Source of the DNA: Bacteroidales bacterium
GTDB lineage: Bacteria > Bacteroidota > Bacteroidia > Bacteroidales > UBA932
Direction: 5' to 3'
Assembly: GCA_017471025.1 (NCBI GenBank)
Contig: JAFUWX010000035.1
Span: 1-52,165 of the forward strand
DNA length: 52,165 nt
Below, piece by piece: positions 8,201-15,138 of the stretch. Positions within the stretch are counted from its first letter, which is position 1, and every line of letters starts with the position of its first letter. Under the pieces are notes generated by a model, which made no database searches, was not told the origin of the DNA, and worked only from the letters and a program-made list of their open reading frames with translations. Position numbers and translations under genes: made by a program.

Positions 8201-8413
8201 ATTCACCGCCTCGAAGCCTTTCAGACGGGCATCGGGGGTCGGATAGAAACCGAATTTCCATACGCCGTCCAGGCTCAGGGTCTGCTGCTGGTCTGTCGTA
8301 AAGGTGGCCGCCATCGGCAGCCGGTTTTTCTGGAAAACGCCCGGATCCTGCCAGTGTTCCAGGGCAGGGGCCGCAAGGGCAAGGGCCAAGGTTATCAGTA
8401 GTGCTTTCATCAT
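5270..8413 (-). CDS. Beta-galactosidase, glycoside hydrolase family 2
   Basis: This 1047-residue secreted LacZ-type enzyme has a signal peptide (MKALLITLALALAAPA), then the GH2 jelly-roll sugar-binding domain (WELNGYGDP, VGSVTSNVRVWVNGKEVG-like stretch), Ig-like domains, the TIM barrel and a C-terminal beta-galactosidase small-chain domain. Catalytic residues are visible: acid/base Glu452 in WSMGNEAGNG and nucleophile Glu515 in QCEYAHAMGNS. It hydrolyses terminal beta-galactosides in the periplasm. The start at 8413 overlaps the preceding gene's stop as ATGA, suggesting translational coupling; an ATG at 8410 is equally possible, and a longer version from 8458 would mask the signal. No SusC/D partners are nearby, so it is not part of a classical polysaccharide locus here. 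Confidence 0.93.
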   Translation of the reverse strand: MMKALLITLALALAAPALEHWQDPGVFQKNRLPMAATFTTDQQQTLSLDGVWKFGFYPTPDARLKGFEAVNFDDSAWGTIPVPGMWELNGYGDPLYLNIGYAWRGNYTNNPPIPPTADNHVGQYRRHFTLEKDWLDKQVCLYIGSVTSNVRVWVNGKEVGYSEDSKLECRFDISRYVHEGDNVLALEVFRWCDGSYLEDQDFWRFSGIARGVSVYTREKRRLEDVHISADMDGNLEVCAEVSKGLSRVAFQVCDGEQVVAGDEIPIPRKFEESEQGHVIVRYRTKVTGAKRWSAESPSLYTLKVAASDRKGVVESTSLDFGFRSVEIRGSQLLVNGQPVLIKGADRHELNPWKGYQVSEADMIQDILIMKQLNINAVRTCHYPDDPRWYALCDRYGLYLTDEGNIESHGMGYGDLTLARRLDFQAAHLERDRRMVKRDFNHPSIIVWSMGNEAGNGVNFEECYKWIKQYDPSRPVQYERAEKAWNTDIYCPMYLSPDGCVEYLENHPDKPLIQCEYAHAMGNSMGNFKEYWDLIRKYPEYQGGYIWDFVDQAIAWPANGASDHIFAFGGDWNEHDPSDGSFNCNGVIAADRSLHPHAYEVRYQYRNIHARLVGGTRVEVYNENFFIDLSRYRMHWNVQVGAEKVMSGVVENLQVPPQGKTVIDLGLGEQEALLAALVPDRQEDVFLNVSFTLKGRDGLLQAGTEVAYDQLCCFQAPQRAWTPCKTGAVTASDEGGQAQFEGIFAYDGGHQAVWTAAFDRTTGALCSYRVNGREQLSAPLMPCFGRAPNENDLGANIHETMKMWMYPTLEAERFEVQPTEDGFAVQVAYKPLAGAARVRMSYRLWGDGTLDVTETMEDAGGLEKLPAMMRFGMEMAMPGTFSTIDFYGLGPWENYADRASSAVVDRYIQPVGEQYHWGYPRTQESGTHTGLRWFRILDADGNGLEISSGEQFSASALPLSRRTLDVSLDDPRPRPNPTNVQAGRPQHSLDVLGEAHLQDRSRGLTWVNFDLVQMGVGGIDSWYSWPLEPYVLRAKPRTFHFVLRPVRN

Positions 8414-9450
8414 TGTGTAATGTGTTTCATTTCTACAAAGTAGCTGATCCCGCCGCAAAGGGCCTGGGTGATGGCCTGCGATTCATGGGAAAGGGTGGCG
8501 AACAGGATGCCGGCCTCCATCGGGATGCCGTAGATAACCGACAGGGCCAGGCTGACCACGTAATGGAAGGCGCCGAAACCGCCGGGAACGGGCACCAGGG
8601 TGCTTACCGCGCCGACCAGGCAGAGGAAAATGGCATCCACCAGGCCGAGCTGCTGAAGCGTGCTCACGCCGGCCGCCTGGTCGCCCAGCACAGCCGGGTC
8701 GATGCCCTGTACGGCCCAGATGATGGTGGCGCTCATCATCCAGTAACAGCCCCAGACCAGGAGGGTATAGAGCATGAATTTCCAGGCGGATTTCATCCGC
8801 AGGCAGGTCATCAGGCCCTCGCCCAGTCCTTTGACGAATCCCCAGATTTTCCCGGCCAGGCGGCTGCTGTTCCGGAAATGGTACAAGGCCCACAGGGCGG
8901 CAAGTCCGACCAGGGCCAGTCCCGCCAGGATGAGGGCCGTGTTGCGTTTGGCCGCCACGGAACCCAGGATCGTCTCGGTGACGAAGCCGCCATACCGGGA
9001 CCACATCAGGCCCAGGACCAGGACAAAGAGCAGGATCATCACGACCCCGTCCCACAGGCGGTCCAGTACGGCCGTTCCGAGGGCTTTCTCGAAGGAGGCC
9101 TTCTTCTGGCCGTCAGGTCCGGTCTCGGAGTGTTTGGCGATATAGGCGTTTCGAATCACGTCACCGCCCCGGGGGATGACCAGATTCACCAAATAGCTGA
9201 TATTGATGGCATTGAACACCGGCCCGATGCGCAGGGACGGATCCAGCGGCTCCAGGAGCATCTGCCACCGCAGGGAGCGGAAAAAGAAGGACGCGACGCC
9301 GATGACCATGGACAGCAGGACGAATCCCCAGTTGCAGGAAACCAGTCCGGCCCAGAACTGGGACCATTCCACATGGCGGAACGAGTACCACAGCAGGAAA
9401 GCCGCGACGCCGAAGGACAAACCGTATTTTACCCAGTCTTTCGCTTTCAT
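8410..9450 (-). CDS. Lysylphosphatidylglycerol synthase-type / UPF0104 flippase-like membrane protein
   Basis: This 346-residue polytopic protein has about eight hydrophobic segments and the conserved features of PF03706: an early R-x-x-R-W-Q-M-L region (FRSLRWQMLLEPL), a VNLVIPRGGDVIRNAYI stretch and a late VPVPGGFGAFHY motif. Family members are inner-membrane proteins linked to lipid or glycan transport, or are the membrane part of MprF. No C-terminal aminoacyl-transferase domain is present, so lipid lysinylation by this protein alone is not supported. It lies 50 bases after prfB and overlaps the beta-galactosidase start by four bases; the functional link between these neighbours is unclear. 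Confidence 0.82.
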   Translation of the reverse strand: MKAKDWVKYGLSFGVAAFLLWYSFRHVEWSQFWAGLVSCNWGFVLLSMVIGVASFFFRSLRWQMLLEPLDPSLRIGPVFNAINISYLVNLVIPRGGDVIRNAYIAKHSETGPDGQKKASFEKALGTAVLDRLWDGVVMILLFVLVLGLMWSRYGGFVTETILGSVAAKRNTALILAGLALVGLAALWALYHFRNSSRLAGKIWGFVKGLGEGLMTCLRMKSAWKFMLYTLLVWGCYWMMSATIIWAVQGIDPAVLGDQAAGVSTLQQLGLVDAIFLCLVGAVSTLVPVPGGFGAFHYVVSLALSVIYGIPMEAGILFATLSHESQAITQALCGGISYFVEMKHITQ

Positions 9451-9500
9451 TCTGTCAAATTTTCAAATCATGCCGAATCATCTTCGCACCCCGGGGGCCG

Positions 9501-10644
9501 TCAGTCCAGGTCATCGATGACCGGGGTGGCGCCACCGCTGCCCTCCTGCATCAGGAAAGCCCGCATGAAGGCGTCCAGGTCTCCGTCCAGCACCCCCTGG
9601 GTGTCGGCCGTGGCATAACCCGTACGCAGGTCTTTCACCATCTTGTAGGGATGGAGGACATAACTGCGGATCTGGGAGCCCCATTCGATGCGCTTCTTCT
9701 GGCCTTCGAGTTCCGCCTGCTTCTCCTGGCGTTTCTTGAGCTCCAGGTCATAGAGCCGGGACTTGAGGATGCGGGGCGCATTCTCTTTGTTGCCGATCTG
9801 GGTGCGGCCTTCCGTGTTCTCGACGACGATGCCGGTCGGGATATGCCGCACGCGCACGCCGGTCTCCACCTTGTTGACGTTCTGGCCGCCATGGCCGCCG
9901 CTGCGGAAGGTATCCCATTCCAGGTCGGTGGGATTGATGACGATATTGATGGTATCATCCACCAGGGGATAGACAAATACGGACGAGAAGGTGGTCTGGC
10001 GCTTTCCCTGGGCGTTGAACGGGGAGATGCGCACCAGACGGTGGACCCCGTTTTCGGCTTTCAGATAGCCATAGGCATAGTCGCCTTCCACCTGGATGGT
10101 CGCCGACTTGATGCCGGCCTCATCCCCGTCGAGCAGTTCCGTCACGGTGACTTTCATCCCGCTGCGTTCGCCCCAGCGGAGGTACATCCGCATCAGCATC
10201 GCGGACCAGTCATTGGCCTCCGTGCCGCCGGCGCCGGAGTTGATGGTCAGGATGGCTCCGAGGTTGTCTCCCTCCTCGCCCAGCATGTTCTTCAGTTCGA
10301 GCGATTCTATTTTTTTCTCTGCCCGGGCGTAAGTGGCGGCCAGTTCGCGGGTTTCATCCGTTTCGGCGGCATCGTCGCCGCCGGTGCTTTCCTTCGCGAA
10401 ATCGTACAGCACATCCACATCGTCCAGCAGGGCGCTGGCCTGGTCGTATTCCGTCACCCAGGATTTGATGCCGCTGAGCTTCCGCATGAAGCTCTCGGCG
10501 GCCTTGGGATCGTTCCAAAAATCAGGCGCTTCCGTCTTCTTCTGCAACTGCGCTACCTGCGCTCGCTTCCCTTCAATGTCAAAGACACCTCCCCAGCGTT
10601 TCCCTACGCTGATGCAGAGCGTCTGTCTGTTCTTTCGAAATCAT
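9501..10644 (-). CDS. prfB: Peptide chain release factor 2 with programmed +1 frameshift
   Basis: The reading frame is split as in most bacteria. It opens with an ATG at 10644 (MISKEQTDALHQ) and reaches an in-frame TGA at 10581-10579 after 21 codons. The slip site CTT-TGA-C is preceded, three bases earlier, by the internal Shine-Dalgarno GGGGAGG. Skipping the T at 10581 enters the main frame at GAC, giving about 380 residues. The product carries the UGA-recognition tripeptide SPF (residues 207-209) and the catalytic GGQ (252-254), both at positions close to E. coli RF2. It releases polypeptides at UGA and UAA. The ORF starting at a TTG near 10547 is only the second part of the gene. Confidence 0.93.
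10576..10598 (-). promoter_or_regulatory. prfB recoding site
   Basis: Minus strand: GGGGAGG, a three-base spacer TGT, then CTT TGA C. This matches the canonical RF2 autoregulatory +1 frameshift signal (SD-like element three bases before CTT, UGA in the A site). Low RF2 favours slippage and restores RF2 synthesis. Confidence 0.9.
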
Positions 10645-10687
10645 CTTCTCTCCATGTTAGCAGGAAGGGCGGGCCCTTCCCTGGTGT

Positions 10688-11656
10688 TTATAAAATAGAA
10701 ATGGTTTGCAAAGCATTGTACAGGCGGTCCAGCACGGCGGAGAAAGCCCCGTCGGTGAAGGTCAGTTCCACCGGCTCGCCAGGGGTCTGGAAGGTCACTT
10801 TCCGCACGCCGCGAAGCATCCGCAACACGTCGGCATTCTCCGGATAGCAGATGGCCCGGCCGGCCGCCAGTTCTTTCTCCTGGCGCAGTTCCAGCGTCTG
10901 TCCGTCCTCCCATTCGAGGGTCACGGTGCCGCCGTAAGGCACGGTCACGCCCTTGGGATAGAGGTTCAGGTCATATCCCTCGGAATTGGTCGCGGCATAA
11001 TAGAAATACACCAGCGACAAGGACAGGCGGTCATTCACTTCCAGCACATTGGTCTCGGCCAGCCGGCTGCCGCCCTGGTCCTGAAGGGAACGCAGGACAC
11101 CCGCCACGTCGGATTTCGCGGCCGGGGCCTGTTGGAGCGCCTCATATTGGCGGGCGATGGCCGCACCGAACTCATTGTTCTTATACAGAACCTTGATATA
11201 TCCTTCTGAAGACCAGCGTTTTGTGATATCCACGACCGTCACGCCGGCGACGATTTTCTTCAGGTCCGGCTCTTCCAGGTAATACTCCCCGTAGTTCCAA
11301 TAGACCTTGCCCTTGTCCCCGGCGAAGCCGTCGGGCGCGACCCGGTTGGGCTCGGACGCACTGTTTTTCAGCACGACCGTCCGGCCTGCGGACGTCGTGA
11401 TGGTCAGCGGGGCGTTTTTGGGCATCTTCCAGGGCGTGGTGTCTTCCACATCCAGCCGGAGCAGATAGACGGGCTGCCCGTCGCTGAAGACGACGCGGCT
11501 GAGCTTGACGTACAGGGGCGTACTGCCTTCCACCCGCTCGCGCTGCGCGCCGGTATAGGTATAACCCTTCCGGATATAATTGTATCTCAGGACTTCCTGT
11601 GCCTGCATGCACAGGCTGATAAGAACGGCTGCCGCCGCGATAAAGCATTTTTTCAT
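10688..11656 (-). CDS. Unrecognised exported protein
   Basis: This 322-residue protein starts with a clear signal peptide (MKKCFIAAAAVLISLCMQAQE), with cleavage probably after AQA or MQAQ. The mature part is predicted beta-rich: alternating hydrophobic strands such as PLYVKLSRVVFSD, VYLLRLDVED and NEFGAAIARQ. I recognise no family or catalytic motif. It lies 3 bases downstream of the 155-residue membrane protein and upstream of prfB, so the three genes may share a transcript. A periplasmic or outer-membrane-associated location is inferred from the signal. Confidence 0.7.
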   Translation of the reverse strand: MKKCFIAAAAVLISLCMQAQEVLRYNYIRKGYTYTGAQRERVEGSTPLYVKLSRVVFSDGQPVYLLRLDVEDTTPWKMPKNAPLTITTSAGRTVVLKNSASEPNRVAPDGFAGDKGKVYWNYGEYYLEEPDLKKIVAGVTVVDITKRWSSEGYIKVLYKNNEFGAAIARQYEALQQAPAAKSDVAGVLRSLQDQGGSRLAETNVLEVNDRLSLSLVYFYYAATNSEGYDLNLYPKGVTVPYGGTVTLEWEDGQTLELRQEKELAAGRAICYPENADVLRMLRGVRKVTFQTPGEPVELTFTDGAFSAVLDRLYNALQTISIL

Positions 11657-11659
11657 ATG

Positions 11660-12127
11660 TTATTCTCCTACCTGGCGCAGCTTTTCTGACAGACGCGCCG
11701 TCTCTTCCCTACCAAAAGTCTTGCCATACCCGAAATAGAAGATGACGGCGGCCGCGATAACCGACAAGGCCAGGCCGACGATATAGCCGGGATCCGGCGA
11801 CACGGAAACGGTTTTCCCCAGGCACCAGAAGGCCAGCAGCAGGCAGGCCATCAGCAGGACATCCGACAGCCGTCCCAGCCGGCGGCCGACGCGGAATTTC
11901 ACGGCATAACGGTCCTGTCCGGCCGATTCGACATTGACCACCAGGTGCCGGGTCTGCAAGGCCGAGGAATAGTCCAGCCAGAACTCGCCGGCGCCACTGT
12001 CCCCCACTTCCTTCGCATCGCCGCGGCAAACGTCCGAAACCTTGCGGCAGACCGTTTCAAAATCCATCGGTAGGTCCAAATCCAGACGGCCCGCCGGCTT
12101 GAGCTTCACACCCGTATCAAATTCCAT
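11660..12127 (-). CDS. Unrecognised protein with two C-terminal membrane helices
   Basis: This 155-residue protein has a soluble N-terminal half (MEFDTGVKLKPAGRLD) and two hydrophobic helices near residues 89-108 and 117-136, followed by a charged tail (REETARLSEKLRQVGE). I recognise no domain. The topology suggests an inner-membrane protein with both ends in the cytoplasm. It sits 13 bases after the Dcu transporter stop codon and 3 bases before an exported unknown, so it is likely co-transcribed with both. A role with the transporter is only an inference from position. Confidence 0.65.
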   Translation of the reverse strand: MEFDTGVKLKPAGRLDLDLPMDFETVCRKVSDVCRGDAKEVGDSGAGEFWLDYSSALQTRHLVVNVESAGQDRYAVKFRVGRRLGRLSDVLLMACLLLAFWCLGKTVSVSPDPGYIVGLALSVIAAAVIFYFGYGKTFGREETARLSEKLRQVGE

Positions 12128-12140
12128 AAGTCAATCGTTC

Positions 12141-13514
12141 TTACTGAATAAAACTGGAGAAATAGTTCACGAACAGCACATTCGTGATGAGGTAGCCGAC
12201 CAGCGTGGAGACGATCACGCAGATCAGGCCGGGCATCATGAAGCTGTGATTCAACAGATATTTTCCGATGACGGTGGTCCCGGAGCGGTCGAAGTTGACC
12301 GTCGCGATGTCCGAAGGATAATTCGGGATGAAGAAATAGCCATAGACGCTCGGCAGCACGCCCAGCAGGACGGGGCCGGCTATGCCCAGTTCATAGGCCA
12401 GCGGCAACATGGCGACGACCACGGCGCCCTGGGAATTGATCAGCACGGACACGACGAAGAACACGAGGGCAATCGACCAGGGATAGGAAGTCACCACGTC
12501 CGCCAGCATCACCTTCATCTGGTCCAGGTAGTTGCCGAAATAGGTGTCGGCCAGCCAGGCGATGCCGTAAATGGCGACCACGGCCACCATGCCGCTCTGC
12601 CACACCGCGCCGCCGACAGCCTTCTTGGGCTCGGCCTTGCAGAACATGATGTTGCAGGCGGCGGCCGTCAGCATGATGATCTGGATGACGATATTCATCT
12701 TGGGAATGCCCAGATACTCGGCCAGGGTCTGGTCCCCGACATGGATCATCTGGCAGAAGGCGAAGCCGACGATGATCAGCAGGGCGCCCAGGAAGATGAA
12801 TACGGAGGCCTTGGCCTGCGGGGTAATCTCCTTGTCCAGGGTCGTGGCGGAATTCCCGTACATATACTTATACATCTCCGGATCGGACTTGCGGCGGAGG
12901 AACTCCGGATCCTTGTCCAGGTCCTTTCCGCGCCGGTAGGACGCCAGCGCCGCGCACATCAAGCCGCACAGGCAGGCGGGAATCGTGACCATCAGCACCT
13001 GCGGGATGGCGACCATGTAATGGTTGGCATTGGAGATGGTGACGAAGGCGACCACCGCGGCGGCGATCGGCGAGCAGGTGATGCCCACCTGGGAGGCGAT
13101 GGAGGCGACGCCGCAGGGGCGTTCGGGGCGGATATTCTTCTTCAGGGCGATGTCACAGATAATCGGCATCAGCGTATAGACCACATGGCCGGTCCCGACC
13201 AGGACCGTCAGGAAGAAGGTCGTAATCGGCGCGAGGAAGGTGATGTGGTCGGGGTGTTTGCGCAGCATCCGCTCGGCGATCTGGATCATCCAGTCCATAC
13301 CGCCCGAGGCCTGGAGGGTACCGGCGCAGGTGACGGCGGCGATGATGATATAGATGACGTCGGTGGGAGGCGTACCCGGCTTCATGCCGAAGCCGAAAAC
13401 CAGGATGGCCAGTCCGATGCCGGAAATGGCGCCAAGCGCAAGGCTACCGTAACGGGAACCCACATAAAGAGCCGCCAGTACGATCAGCAGCTCGATTACC
13501 ATCGTGAAGGTCAT
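12141..13514 (-). CDS. Anaerobic C4-dicarboxylate transporter, Dcu family
   Basis: This 457-residue polytopic membrane protein aligns by eye with DcuA/DcuB along its length: an N-terminal VIELLIVLAALYVGSRYG helix, GGMDWMIQIAERMLRKHP, the APITTFFLTVLVGTGHV segment and a C-terminal PNYPSDIATVNFD/GTTVIGKYLLNHSF region. The family exchanges fumarate, malate, aspartate and succinate under anaerobic conditions, which suits fumarate-respiring or succinate-producing Bacteroidales. Starts at 13514 and 13502 are both possible; the second matches the E. coli N-terminus better. A strong promoter lies 30 bases upstream. DcuA and DcuB cannot be told apart here. Confidence 0.9.
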   Translation of the reverse strand: MTFTMVIELLIVLAALYVGSRYGSLALGAISGIGLAILVFGFGMKPGTPPTDVIYIIIAAVTCAGTLQASGGMDWMIQIAERMLRKHPDHITFLAPITTFFLTVLVGTGHVVYTLMPIICDIALKKNIRPERPCGVASIASQVGITCSPIAAAVVAFVTISNANHYMVAIPQVLMVTIPACLCGLMCAALASYRRGKDLDKDPEFLRRKSDPEMYKYMYGNSATTLDKEITPQAKASVFIFLGALLIIVGFAFCQMIHVGDQTLAEYLGIPKMNIVIQIIMLTAAACNIMFCKAEPKKAVGGAVWQSGMVAVVAIYGIAWLADTYFGNYLDQMKVMLADVVTSYPWSIALVFFVVSVLINSQGAVVVAMLPLAYELGIAGPVLLGVLPSVYGYFFIPNYPSDIATVNFDRSGTTVIGKYLLNHSFMMPGLICVIVSTLVGYLITNVLFVNYFSSFIQ

Positions 13515-13541
13515 AATAAATCAATACTATAAGTACTCAAC

Positions 13542-13599
13542 TACAAAGATAACGAAAAAGTCTGGAATAACAATCGGGGCTTTCCCTGTTATCTTTGTA
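13542..13599 (-). promoter_or_regulatory. dcu promoter inside a 12-bp inverted repeat
   Basis: On the minus strand TTG (13571-13573), 19 bp and TATCTTTG (13544-13551) form a good promoter for the Dcu gene. The -7 region is part of a perfect inverted repeat: TACAAAGATAAC (13542-13553) and GTTATCTTTGTA (13588-13599), spaced 34 bp. The right arm also spells a -7 box facing rightward but lacks a -33 partner. Regulator binding across the promoter is plausible. Confidence 0.6.
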
Positions 13600-13676
13600 A
13601 GATTATCTCTGGTGGAAAGTATTCCCCCAGACCCCCTTCTGTCGCCTGCGGCTCCATTAAAAAAAATCCCTAAAAA

Positions 13677-15104
13677 TCAGCGGGAAAGATTCTTTTGCGA
13701 CAGGAAATCGGAGGGCGTCATGTTGAAATAGTCCTTGAACGCCGTAGAAAAATAGGACGGCGTGGAGAAGCCGCAGCGCGTCGCGATATCGGCAATGTTG
13801 TGGTTGCCTTGGACGAGCATATCGGTAGCCAGCTTCATGCGGGCGGATTTGAGCAGATTGGAGGGAGAATCGACACCCTCGGCCTTGAGTTTGCGATTGA
13901 GGTGGATCCGGCTGATATGCAAGGCAGCGGCGAGCTGCTCGACCCCGAAATCAGGATCGGACAGATGCGCGGAGATTTGCGAATTTACGCGCTCCAGGAA
14001 TTCTGATTGCAAATCGAACAATCTCGGCTCCTCTTCGGACGGCTTTGCGACCTGCTTAGGGTGGGCTTCAGGCTGTTTAGAGGCCGTTTCTGCGGGTTTG
14101 GGGGCAGGCTCCGGTTTGGGGGCAGGTTCTGCCGGCTTCGGCGCAGGTTCCGGTTTCGGGGCAGGTTCAGCAGGCTTGGGTTGCGGCTCAACCTTGACAG
14201 GAGCAGGAGCAACGGGTTTCTCCACAGGCGCCGGAGAAACGGGAACAGCCATCACAGAAACGGGCTTCTCAGGAGATTTCTCAGGCTGAACGGAGGGTTT
14301 GGAAACGGCCGGTGTTTCGGGCTTGGAAAGCTCTTCCTCGCGGCGATGCACGGGCTCCGGGTGGGAAGCCACGGTGGGAGATTTCGGCTGGGAAGAAGGA
14401 TAAGGAACCTGTGTCATGGACAGGACGGCATCCCGGTCATCGTTATATCTTTTCTCACGCAAATAGAGGAGAAGGAAGACCAGGAAAGCGATAAAAAGCG
14501 GAGGGACAAGCGCCCAATTCCAGTTGAATCCGCCGCTGACTTTTGGGGCCTCAACAGGCTTTACAGGCTCGCTAACCTTTTGATTATCAGGGATTGTTTC
14601 AGATTCAAAAGGTATCAAATTTGAATCTTTTCGCGCCGTCACCCCTTTCTCGCGGGAAATCAGATAAGAGGCATTCGAAGAGAACGCACAAACGGAAAGA
14701 CTGTCGGAACCGGGGGCCAAAGCGGTGACGGGATCCGGCAGGGAATCCACGGGACGGAAGCCGTCCATCGCCGTAAAGGTCCAGACTTTTCCGTCCGAAA
14801 ACAGAATCCATAAGGTATTGTCCAAGGAGAATTGGATATCCTGAACCTGGTTGGAAGGAAGCTTCCCGGAGGCGACATCGTAGCGGATCGTCCGGCCGTT
14901 CCTCCCCAAGCGGATCAATCCCTGATGCTCCGTACCGATCCAGTACGACTGGTCCTGCGGGCTGCGTTTCATCACGGTCGGACGACCGGCGACCAGACCG
15001 TCAAGCACCTCATACGTCGCGACATCAGAAGCAGTCTGTCCCATCATAGGAAGGGACAGAAGCGCGAGGGCCAAACCGGCCAAATACTTTTGGAATTGTA
15101 TCAT
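13677..15104 (-). CDS. Transmembrane AraC-family regulator with periplasmic sensor domain
   Basis: This 475-residue protein joins a signal-anchor N-terminus (MIQFQKYLAGLALALLSLPM), a periplasmic region of about residues 23-190 whose WIGTEHQGLIRLGRNG and TLWILFSDGKVWTF repeats resemble two-component-regulator propeller blades, a membrane helix near 193-215, a long Pro/Glu/Lys-rich linker built of PAPKPEPAPKPAEP repeats (about 240-355), and a C-terminal AraC HTH domain (LAAALHISRIHLNRKL ... IADIATRCGFSTPSYFSTAF). It therefore resembles a hybrid two-component sensor lacking kinase and receiver parts: ligand sensing outside, DNA binding inside. It lies 34 bases downstream of the OmpA/DUF3575 gene and is probably co-transcribed; the shared TGTTACA motif suggests shared control. 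The target genes are unknown. Confidence 0.85.
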   Translation of the reverse strand: MIQFQKYLAGLALALLSLPMMGQTASDVATYEVLDGLVAGRPTVMKRSPQDQSYWIGTEHQGLIRLGRNGRTIRYDVASGKLPSNQVQDIQFSLDNTLWILFSDGKVWTFTAMDGFRPVDSLPDPVTALAPGSDSLSVCAFSSNASYLISREKGVTARKDSNLIPFESETIPDNQKVSEPVKPVEAPKVSGGFNWNWALVPPLFIAFLVFLLLYLREKRYNDDRDAVLSMTQVPYPSSQPKSPTVASHPEPVHRREEELSKPETPAVSKPSVQPEKSPEKPVSVMAVPVSPAPVEKPVAPAPVKVEPQPKPAEPAPKPEPAPKPAEPAPKPEPAPKPAETASKQPEAHPKQVAKPSEEEPRLFDLQSEFLERVNSQISAHLSDPDFGVEQLAAALHISRIHLNRKLKAEGVDSPSNLLKSARMKLATDMLVQGNHNIADIATRCGFSTPSYFSTAFKDYFNMTPSDFLSQKNLSR

Positions 15105-15129
15105 TTTAGAAAATGTTACAATTTCTAAA
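15105..15129 (-). promoter_or_regulatory. Operator-like inverted repeat before the transmembrane AraC gene
   Basis: TTTAGAAA (15105-15112) and TTTCTAAA (15122-15129) form a perfect 8-bp inverted repeat directly before the ATG at 15104. The motif TGTTACA (15114-15120) sits between the arms and recurs in the leader of the next upstream gene. Confidence 0.45.
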
Positions 15130-15138
15130 TATCGCTAA

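Noticed and set aside
5270-8413. Part of a polysaccharide utilisation locus
   Set aside because: No SusC/SusD pair, hybrid sensor or further glycoside hydrolase lies adjacent; the neighbours are housekeeping genes.
10579-10581. In-frame TGA as a selenocysteine codon or a true early stop in prfB
   Set aside because: The complete RF2 frameshift signal surrounds it and the +1 frame continues straight into RF2 sequence.
10688-11656. Conjugative-transposon TraN/DUF4138-like assignment
   Set aside because: Only the signal peptide and general beta-rich character agree; no other transfer genes are nearby.
12042-13532. 496-codon plus-strand frame opposite the Dcu transporter
   Set aside because: Asp/His/Gln-rich mirror of membrane-helix codons; the minus strand aligns with DcuA/B throughout.
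13600-13676. Terminator after the transmembrane AraC gene
   Set aside because: T-runs are present on the minus strand but no preceding stable stem could be drawn.
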